Virus record (IMG/VR): IMGVR_UViG_3300042389_001739
Location: 1 to 64,000 of that record
Length of the DNA stretch: 64,000 bases
Reading direction: 5' to 3' (one strand)
Origin: a virus
Shown: positions 57,731-64,000 of the stretch, piece by piece
Layout: each line of letters opens with the position of its first letter
How positions within the stretch are numbered: position 1 is the stretch's first letter
Program-made: the position numbers and the translations under genes
The notes under the pieces: model-generated
The model's input: only the letters and a program-made list of their open reading frames with translations
Told to the model about the DNA's origin: nothing
The model's database searches: none

Positions 57731-58052
57731 TATCCGCTACCTCTTCTAGTTTGAACCGCGGGGTGCGACAAGCAGAATAGCACAAGTCATTACCAAGGTT
57801 GGCCAGTCGGGCGCAGGCGAAACCGAACAGTATCGCCTGCAGCACGGAACTGACTTGCCACGTGGGCGGAAGCTGAAAGATTCCGCTGCAACCGAATCCC
57901 ACCCAGACAGACAAGCAAAACGGGCAACACAACAGCTCCCCCAGCTTATTTGTCCAAAGCTCAACTCGGCTGCGCCATGCAGCAAATAATGACGAATGGT
58001 GCCAGATCTCAACAATTTGCCACGTTGCAAGACCGGCAATAAGCAAATTCAT
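57720..58052 (-). CDS. DUF1360-like membrane protein
   Basis: 110 residues. LLIAGLATWQIVEIW at the N-terminus, an ELLCCPFCLSVWVGFG segment and a hydrophobic C-terminal helix with FGFACARLANLGN match the phage DUF1360 pattern (hydrophobic, CxxC-S-x-W). Two to three membrane spans. Function unknown, often near lysis or accessory genes. Confidence 0.75.
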   Translation of the reverse strand: MNLLIAGLATWQIVEIWHHSSLFAAWRSRVELWTNKLGELLCCPFCLSVWVGFGCSGIFQLPPTWQVSSVLQAILFGFACARLANLGNDLCYSACRTPRFKLEEVADNEV

Positions 58053-58061
58053 GGGACAGTG

Positions 58062-58196
58062 TTAACCTCCACCGATTTTTAGTATGGCAAAAAGAAATAC
58101 CAGACTGAACATGCCAAGTCCAATATGTCCTTCCATAAATAGTAAAATCGTTGAGATCAGAAAACACAACGCCCATGTTGCTATTGCTTTATCCAC
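58062..58196 (-). CDS. Small membrane protein (44 aa, GTG start)
   Basis: Short gene with an excellent site: AGGAGG, 6 nt, GTG at 58194-58196. VDKAIATWALCFLISTILLFMEGHIGLGMFSLVFLFAILK shows two hydrophobic segments (about 7-20 and 28-41) and a short loop. It ends IGGG at 58062. It sits with three other membrane-type small genes upstream of the DUF1360 gene; a holin role is possible. Confidence 0.7.
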   Translation of the reverse strand: MDKAIATWALCFLISTILLFMEGHIGLGMFSLVFLFAILKIGGG

Positions 58197-58410
58197 CTGT
58201 TTCCTCCTGGGGTGGAGGAGACCAATCGTTTAACATTACACGATCGGGAGGGGGTGCCCCTTCACCGACAACCAGTTCCGCTATCGGTTTCCCTGTCGGG
58301 TCCGGATATTGATGAACTAAAAGTTGTCCTGGCGCAAACGTCGGCGATGGCCAATGCAGCGATCGTAATTGTTTGCGCCGCTCGTAGGCGAACGGACTCC
58401 TGGACGGCAT
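58189..58410 (-). CDS. Small soluble hypothetical protein
   Basis: 73 residues with AGGAGGGAGG ahead of ATG 58410. Basic N-terminus (PSRSPFAYERRKQLRSLHWPSPTF), then proline- and acidic-rich. It overlaps the next small gene by 8 bp. No family recognised. Confidence 0.6.
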   Translation of the reverse strand: MPSRSPFAYERRKQLRSLHWPSPTFAPGQLLVHQYPDPTGKPIAELVVGEGAPPPDRVMLNDWSPPPQEETGG

Positions 58411-58434
58411 GTTGGCCTCCCTCCTGTAATCTTG

Positions 58435-58563
58435 TTATCTTAATCTAGTTACGCGTGTAACCAGATTTCTACACCCGACGTACGCCAGTCGCGCTGGAGT
58501 GACAATCACCAGCATTACAACTGTTCCCAGTATACCTAGTACTATATCGCTAGGCTTGTCCAA
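58435..58563 (-). CDS. Small membrane protein (42 aa, TTG start)
   Basis: Short gene from TTG 58561-58563, with AGGAG 8 nt upstream. LDKPSDIVLGILGTVVMLVIVTPARLAY has one hydrophobic segment (about 7-24) and a basic cytoplasmic end (RNLVTRVTRLR). It fills the gap between the divergent terminase gene and 58189-58410. Its ribosome site also overlaps the terminase start region. Confidence 0.55.
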   Translation of the reverse strand: MDKPSDIVLGILGTVVMLVIVTPARLAYVGCRNLVTRVTRLR

Positions 58564-58577
58564 GTTACTGCTCTCCT

Positions 58578-60542
58578 ATGGATTATCTTGAACTACAAAA
58601 TTCCCGTAAAACAACAAGCCAACGGTTGGCCGAAAACATGGCCAACGTCAGCCAGTTCGACATCGAACTGGCGGATTTATTAAAGTCGCCACTGCTTGAA
58701 GGCTTTAAAATGCCACTCACCGATGATCCGGTGATTCAGCGGCTGCACGTTGTGAACCATGTCATGAAGCAGTCCGGCAGTCTTACGCTTAAACCGTTAC
58801 TGCCACTACTGCTTTCGATTCGAGGAAAACCTTACCATCTTGCTGACCATTTTCCGTTTGCTCCTTTCTTTCGCACACGGATGCCGACCAAAACTGTCTT
58901 GAAAACCGGTCGGCAGGTTTCCAAGTCAACGTCCCTGGCCGCCCAGGGTGTATTGTTTTCTAATTGTATTCCGTATTTCTCCACGCTGTATCTGACCCCG
59001 CTTTTTGAAATGATCCGGCGGTTCTCCCAGAACTATGTGGCGCCGTTTATTGAAACCAGTCCGGTTGCTCGCCTCTTCAGCGGGACAAACACAACAAACA
59101 ACGTACTGCAGCGCAGCTTCAAAAATCGCTCGCAGATGATTTTTAGTTTTGCCTATCTGGATGCAGAACGTACACGCGGTATCAGCGCAGATAAGAACGT
59201 TATCGACGAAATCCAGGACATGGATATTTCGTTTTTGCCAATCATCCATGAAACCATATCGGCATCGCGTGACTGGGGAATCATCCAGTATGCCGGGACG
59301 CCCAAGTCACTGGACAACACCATTGAGCGACTGTGGATCGACTCTTCCATGGCCGAGTGGGTGATTCGCTGTCCACACATGGGCTGTAATTACTGGAACA
59401 TACCAGCCCTGGAACACGACCTGCTCAAGATGATCGGACCGGTGCATAACGACATCAGCAACGAGTGCCCGGGTGTCATTTGTGCCAAGTGCGCCAAACC
59501 AATAAACCCACGACCACCATCCCAGGGTGGAACCGGCCGCTGGGTTCACCGTCACCCGGATCGTCGCTGGGCATTTGCCGGATATCACGTGCCGCAGATC
59601 ATCATGCCGATGCATTACGCCAGCATCGAAAAATGGCAAAAGCTAGTGGATAAAATGAACGGCAAAGGCAACACGCCGGTGCACGTTTTCTACAACGAAG
59701 TTTGCGGCGAAAGTTGGGATTCCGGTTCCAAGCTGGTATCCGTTACCGACCTGAAACGGGCGGCCTGTCTGCCCTGGCAAAACCGACTGGAAGACGCCAA
59801 GCCGCACATCAATCAGTACATTTACCGGTTTGTGGCGGTGGACTGGGGCGGTGGTGGGGTCAGCAAGGGCCGCAGTGATCTGGCGTTACAGTCCTACACC
59901 TCGATCGCCGTGTGCGGGTTACTGCCGAACGGCCAGGTTGACGTGATGTATGGTTTTCGCAGTTTGACGCCGCACGAGCATGTGCGGGAAGCGCAGATTA
60001 TCCTGGGGCTGATGAGCACGTTTCGCTGCAGTCATGTGGTGCACGACTATACGGGTGCCGGTACGGTGCGTGAGACCATTCTGGTTCAGTCGGGTCTGCA
60101 TCCGAACAACATTCTTCCGGTGGCTTATGTCGGGCCGGTAAAAGGCAGTTTGATTAATTTTAAACCCGCCACCCGGATACACCCGCGTAACCACTACACG
60201 ATGGATCGTAACCGAGCTTTGTCTTACTGCTGCCAGTTTATCAAATCCGGTATTCTGCGTTTCTTCCAGTACGACTACAAGGGATCAGAAGACCCGGGAT
60301 TGCTGCACGACTTTTTGCACCTGATTGAAGACAAGAAAGAAACCGGATTTGCCAAGGATAAATACAAGATCCTGCGAGACCCGGCCGGTCCTGACGACTT
60401 TGCGCAGGCGGTGACGATCGGCACCATGATGTTATTTCAAATGCACGGCGCCTGGCCAAATATGGCAGCGTACGAGGACGTGGAGATTGACGAAGATGCC
60501 GTCATTTCTGCAAGGGGCGTTAACCCGATTGACTGGATTTAG
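58578..60542 (+). CDS. Terminase large subunit
   Basis: 654 residues on the plus strand. Walker A is KTGRQVSKS (about 109-117), Walker B KNVIDEIQDM (D210, E211), motif III region IIQYAGTPKS. A zinc-like insertion CPHMGC...CPGVICAKC (C265, C270, C297, C302, C305) follows, then the RNase H-type nuclease with FVAVDWGGGG (D422), HDYTGAG and DDFAQA. It cuts and pumps concatemeric DNA into the portal. The zinc insertion is not in every family. No clear ribosome site precedes the ATG at 58578, so the start could be further downstream. It faces 60520-62775 tail to tail with a 23-bp overlap. Confidence 0.93.
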   Translation: MDYLELQNSRKTTSQRLAENMANVSQFDIELADLLKSPLLEGFKMPLTDDPVIQRLHVVNHVMKQSGSLTLKPLLPLLLSIRGKPYHLADHFPFAPFFRTRMPTKTVLKTGRQVSKSTSLAAQGVLFSNCIPYFSTLYLTPLFEMIRRFSQNYVAPFIETSPVARLFSGTNTTNNVLQRSFKNRSQMIFSFAYLDAERTRGISADKNVIDEIQDMDISFLPIIHETISASRDWGIIQYAGTPKSLDNTIERLWIDSSMAEWVIRCPHMGCNYWNIPALEHDLLKMIGPVHNDISNECPGVICAKCAKPINPRPPSQGGTGRWVHRHPDRRWAFAGYHVPQIIMPMHYASIEKWQKLVDKMNGKGNTPVHVFYNEVCGESWDSGSKLVSVTDLKRAACLPWQNRLEDAKPHINQYIYRFVAVDWGGGGVSKGRSDLALQSYTSIAVCGLLPNGQVDVMYGFRSLTPHEHVREAQIILGLMSTFRCSHVVHDYTGAGTVRETILVQSGLHPNNILPVAYVGPVKGSLINFKPATRIHPRNHYTMDRNRALSYCCQFIKSGILRFFQYDYKGSEDPGLLHDFLHLIEDKKETGFAKDKYKILRDPAGPDDFAQAVTIGTMMLFQMHGAWPNMAAYEDVEIDEDAVISARGVNPIDWI

Positions 60543-62775
60543 CGATAGACACCCGCTTTTGCGCGGCTTGCATCATCTTTTTCGGGACAAATGGAAACAG
60601 GGACTGCATTCGCACCGCCGTCTGTTCCAGCCAGGCCGTCCAGTTGACTTCGGTTTTCGGTAAGTCTTGACTAAACCCGCGTAAATAGTGCATTACGGCT
60701 TTATCCGCACTGTGCGTCAATGCCCGTGGAGATAGCTCCTCTTTTCCGCCATCCACCACAATAGTGCCGTATTTCTCTGGCTGGGAGTCAAGGGCCAGAC
60801 GGGCTACGAAAAAGCCTGTATCGTCCACGCGTACAGCCCTGGCGTAAGAATCAATCCAGCGTGGCCAGCGGTGCGGCCAATGTTCTGTGTCGCGTCCGGT
60901 AATGTTAAAGCGGGTGTACAGGACCGGCAGAAACGCATCGCCGTGCGGTCGTTTGACGCCGATGCAGTAGGGCTCCAGCTCCAGCACCGGCGCCGTAATT
61001 TGTGCGCACAGCGCAATAGCGAATGCCCACATCACTTCCATTTCCTGTGTGTCTTTTTGCAGGGCTTCCTGGACTTCCTCTTTCAACTGCGCGAAATGCT
61101 GCTTTGGTCCCGGCGCGTCGTCCGGCATCGTAAAATCCGGATTTTGCCGAAAGACCCCGTCTTGCAGATAAGCATTTCGAAACTGAAAACCGCTGCCGTC
61201 CCAACCGATGCGTTCTTTCCCCACCACCATTGTTGGGTATTCCAACCGACAGGCTGCATCAAACGGGCAGAAGCTGTCACGTGTGGTATCTTGCTGGTAA
61301 GTAATCTGATCTGTCTGCATAAAAACGCCGCTGTTGACTGCGAACTCTCGCAACCAGTGCCAATTGGCCTTATCTTTATCGACTCGAAATTCATGACGCA
61401 CACCGTCGGATTCCAGAAAACCAATATATTCTTTCTGCCCATTAGGCCGGACCACGATATGCGTGATACGCAGAACGGCCGGTAACCGAATCTGTCCGCT
61501 GGTGTTATACCACTTACCTTCACGTTCGATGACTGTGCTGTATCCGCCGATAACACCGTTCTTGTCATACCTTGCCGCGCGTACCCGCATGCCGACCGTA
61601 GCTTTGAGCTTAGGATCTACGACCTCACGCACTAGCTCTGCTGCTCTTGCGGAATACTGCTCAGCATCCTGCAACAATTTGGCTTTGTCTGCCGGAGCCG
61701 CTGTCTCGGCCCAGTTTCGCAAGGCCTGTTCGTACGGACGCGATGCTCGAATTACGCGATTAATTACTTCCGGTGCGGGATGATTGTGAATCCAGGCACG
61801 CCACCGCGGTCCGCTAACTTCTTGCGGTTGCTGGTGATCTGTTTCCGGACCGACAAACGACAGGTTAGCACTCATCAGACTGGCATGATGCAGAATTGCT
61901 GCCGTGGGGGCGCGTTCCCACAATACCAGCCGCCGTCCCCCCAGAATCGACCACTGCCGATCGACACCTGCGGCTTGGTGCTGTCGCCAGGCCAACAACG
62001 GCAACGGCGAATTATCGTAACTGAAGTTATGCGCATGCATCTGCAGCATGACATGCAGCATTGAAGTCACAACCAGCGAGTTGGATTGCATTGAGGTAAG
62101 AAACGGCAAACCGGCAAATCCATACTCTCCAACGGCAAAGGCATTCATGCCCGAATGGGGTGGAGCAAAAAAGTATTCCTGCTTGTCGGTATAGCAGTTA
62201 AACGCACCAACCTGTGCCAGTGATTTGAAGAAAGGCACTACAGCCGTCAGCTTATTTTTACCAGCCGCATGCCGGTTTAGATTTTGCTTGAGATGAATAA
62301 ACGGCAGGATGCCGTAGAGTTGTCCCAGCCCTGCCTGGAATCGTTCGCTACTCATTTGCACCGAAGGTTGCCAACCCAGCTGACTGATCAGCTGATGTTC
62401 TTCACGGCTGAGTTTGGTTTTCTGCGCGGTTTGCCATATCTCCTGATACCGGCGGGCGTAATCGATACTTTTGTGATAAACTTTAATATGATCAAACGTC
62501 AGACTCATGTTGAGTCTGTCGGCCAAATACTTTACGGTGTCCTCCAGGGACATCTCCAGCCGTTCAGCTGCCATTGCCAAAATACTGCCAGCCGCTTTAC
62601 ACTGAGAGCAATAATGCCATTCTTCAAGGTTTCTGCTATCTTGGTGGATGGTCCACGCATGTGCGGTACAGTACGGACAACGATTAAGTACCGCGTATTT
62701 CGTAACCGGCTCCAAACCCAGAATTGGAGCAATTGCCGCATACGTCAAACCTGCATGGATGTCTAGGAGACTCAC
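60520..62775 (-). CDS. Primase-like zinc-finger protein of unclear function
   Basis: 751 residues, GTG start at 62775 with AAGGA before it. Residues 30-60 carry RCPYC (C33, C36) and YCSQC (C56, C59), as in CHC2-type primases, followed by MSLEDTVKYLADRLNMS. SNSLVVTSMLHVMLQ and RLVLWERAPTAA may be a degenerate TOPRIM core, though no acidic triad is seen. The C-terminal half (GKERIGWDGSGFQFRNAYLQDG) recalls DUF927-like helicase-associated domains. The genome already has an intact DnaG-type primase, so this is probably a paralogue or a second initiation protein. It is transcribed leftward, opposite both neighbours. Confidence 0.65.
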   Translation of the reverse strand: MSLLDIHAGLTYAAIAPILGLEPVTKYAVLNRCPYCTAHAWTIHQDSRNLEEWHYCSQCKAAGSILAMAAERLEMSLEDTVKYLADRLNMSLTFDHIKVYHKSIDYARRYQEIWQTAQKTKLSREEHQLISQLGWQPSVQMSSERFQAGLGQLYGILPFIHLKQNLNRHAAGKNKLTAVVPFFKSLAQVGAFNCYTDKQEYFFAPPHSGMNAFAVGEYGFAGLPFLTSMQSNSLVVTSMLHVMLQMHAHNFSYDNSPLPLLAWRQHQAAGVDRQWSILGGRRLVLWERAPTAAILHHASLMSANLSFVGPETDHQQPQEVSGPRWRAWIHNHPAPEVINRVIRASRPYEQALRNWAETAAPADKAKLLQDAEQYSARAAELVREVVDPKLKATVGMRVRAARYDKNGVIGGYSTVIEREGKWYNTSGQIRLPAVLRITHIVVRPNGQKEYIGFLESDGVRHEFRVDKDKANWHWLREFAVNSGVFMQTDQITYQQDTTRDSFCPFDAACRLEYPTMVVGKERIGWDGSGFQFRNAYLQDGVFRQNPDFTMPDDAPGPKQHFAQLKEEVQEALQKDTQEMEVMWAFAIALCAQITAPVLELEPYCIGVKRPHGDAFLPVLYTRFNITGRDTEHWPHRWPRWIDSYARAVRVDDTGFFVARLALDSQPEKYGTIVVDGGKEELSPRALTHSADKAVMHYLRGFSQDLPKTEVNWTAWLEQTAVRMQSLFPFVPKKMMQAAQKRVSIAKSSQSG

Positions 62776-62776
62776 A

Positions 62777-63946
62777 ATGCCAAATCCTTCCGTTATCGTT
62801 GATCCAACTCAAGACCGGGCGCAGACGGAACTGGTAAAGATCGCCAGCCGCTATTCTTTCCCGGATTTCGTACGCTCGGCTGATTTGCACGATACGATGA
62901 ACCCGGCGGATATCGCCATTACAGCTTACGCTGACCCGGTGCAGAAGAAATACGCCTGCCACAACGCCGCCGCAACGTGGTTGTCTGCTGTTTATTTCCA
63001 CGAAAAAGCGGCAGAATACCATCCTAAACAGCAAGCACGGATTTGTGAACGCCTTACCCGCTTTGCGGATTATTTTGGGATTCGTCCGGAATATGACAAA
63101 ATCGTCAAGCGAGCTGAAGACTTGCGCGGCTCAGACCAGTTACCGGACAGTAGTTATGCCTACGTATGGCAGGGTAAAGACGGGAGCAAGGAACGCTATT
63201 ACCCGCTAACCAATTCCGTACAGGTTAAAGCCGCAGCTGAGTGGCTATTTGCAAATCGCGACCGAATTCCTTTTGCAGACCGCAACGTAATTGCAACTAA
63301 AATCCTGGAAAAGGCTGCCGCGTTTAACGCAAACCCCGGCGAAGAGCTGATTACTTTTATTGAGCGACAAGTCGGCCGCGGTTGGCCCGACAAGGCTGAA
63401 TTACAGTCCGCGCTGGACTATCGGGTCAAGCTGGCCCGAACCGAAGAACAACGTACGGCGATTACTAAACTGGCGCAGGCGCTGCAAAACACACCACCGC
63501 TGGCGTTACAGCAGCCCGAACTAGTTAAGCTGGCAACAACGCTGGACATGGTGGATTACTCAATCGGCTTGAAAGGCAAATACACCGAGCTGCTGCAACG
63601 ACCGGAGGATGTAATTTTCCGGCAGACGTACACGAAGACGGCGGCAGAGCACAGTCGTTTGTGTAACCTTACAACCGGTAATGTCTACAGCAAAACCCAG
63701 CTGGCCAAGCTGGCCCGGGAAGATATGGTCAATCTGTTCGGGCCAGACTTTGCCAGCGAAGTTTGTACCGGATTTGAAATTAATCCGGAGAAGCTTGCCG
63801 CTGTGGCACACACCCTGCCTCGACCTGATGCCGAATTACTCGAGCAGCTGTTAGCCGAAGCAGGGCAGTATCCGCAACAAAAAACCGCCTCAGCGCTTGA
63901 GCTTGACCCTCAAGCACTGGAAGAACTTGCTGCGGCCTACGCTTAA
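62777..63946 (+). CDS. Hypothetical phage protein, possibly structural
   Basis: 390 residues from MPNPSVIVDPTQDRAQ; AGGAG lies 7 nt before the ATG and inside the first codons of the divergent gene. Mostly helical with repeated short motifs (KIASRYSFPDFVRSADLHD, CHNAAATWLSAVYFHEKAAEYHP, LAQALQNTPPLALQQPELVKLATTL). No catalytic residues are visible. It has some features of conserved virion-associated proteins of large phages, but a confident family is not recognised. The 54 bp after its stop are too short to judge. Confidence 0.7.
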   Translation: MPNPSVIVDPTQDRAQTELVKIASRYSFPDFVRSADLHDTMNPADIAITAYADPVQKKYACHNAAATWLSAVYFHEKAAEYHPKQQARICERLTRFADYFGIRPEYDKIVKRAEDLRGSDQLPDSSYAYVWQGKDGSKERYYPLTNSVQVKAAAEWLFANRDRIPFADRNVIATKILEKAAAFNANPGEELITFIERQVGRGWPDKAELQSALDYRVKLARTEEQRTAITKLAQALQNTPPLALQQPELVKLATTLDMVDYSIGLKGKYTELLQRPEDVIFRQTYTKTAAEHSRLCNLTTGNVYSKTQLAKLAREDMVNLFGPDFASEVCTGFEINPEKLAAVAHTLPRPDAELLEQLLAEAGQYPQQKTASALELDPQALEELAAAYA

Positions 63947-64000
63947 AAAATTTTATTGGCATTTTCTGAAAGAAATTGCACAGAGAACACCGGAACTCCA

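Overview
The window is a gene-dense stretch of a large lytic tailed double-stranded DNA phage (Caudoviricetes). The evidence is a terminase large subunit, a portal-like protein and a complete phage-type replication set, packed with ATGA overlaps and clear AGGAG-type ribosome binding sites. Genes run almost entirely leftward (minus strand) from 58.6 kb to the left edge. The plus-strand exceptions are a small gene at 49.4 kb, the terminase at 58.6 kb and the last gene at 62.8 kb. No tRNA gene, integrase, transposase or CRISPR array was recognised. The host is probably a planctomycete. Two features recalled from family knowledge, not from a search, point that way: a five-copy family with an LRLFAVFCCR..IW..L..DERSR core, common in Gemmata-like genomes, and a small protein carrying a planctomycete-style N-terminal LExRxVPA-type motif.

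Left region (1-15 kb): about thirty small, mostly unrecognised accessory genes, including the five-copy alanine-rich family, a zinc-ribbon protein, an MGYTHY-type protein and small membrane proteins. Two arrays of a 90-bp hairpin-plus-pentamer repeat (10.38-10.63 kb and 11.85-12.02 kb) bracket exactly two genes. This bracketed module is the least explained structure in the window.

15-26 kb: a tubulin/FtsZ-like GTPase is co-transcribed with a cassette of three glycosyltransferase-like proteins and an unassigned protein, just downstream of the portal gene. A run of unrecognised, probably head-related or accessory proteins follows. A strong intrinsic terminator closes this operon at 15.06-15.10 kb.

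26-49 kb: the replication and recombination block. It contains a PD-(D/E)xK nuclease, a DEDDh exonuclease, a further glycosyltransferase, a DUF1016-N-like protein, a RecA/UvsX-like ATPase, a likely ssDNA-binding protein, thymidylate kinase, a UDG-like/exonuclease/family-A polymerase fusion, a DnaG-type primase, a DnaB-type helicase, an SF2 helicase and an SbcC/SbcD (gp46/gp47) pair with a methyltransferase-like gene between them. The two RecA-fold ATPases share an unusual Cys in the P-loop (GTCK[S/T]).

49-58.6 kb: small early-type genes. These include a Rep-like zinc protein next to a 531-bp non-coding region built from 71-bp inverted repeats (candidate origin or MITE-like element), a stand-alone RNA polymerase alpha-CTD-like protein, dCTP deaminase, a 2OG-Fe(II) oxygenase and a cluster of small membrane proteins. 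Right end (58.6-64 kb): terminase (+), a primase-like zinc protein (-) and an unrecognised, possibly structural protein (+). Replication, nucleotide supply (thymidylate kinase, dCTP deaminase), recombination and packaging are thus all encoded here. Tail genes and the major capsid are not seen and presumably lie outside the window.
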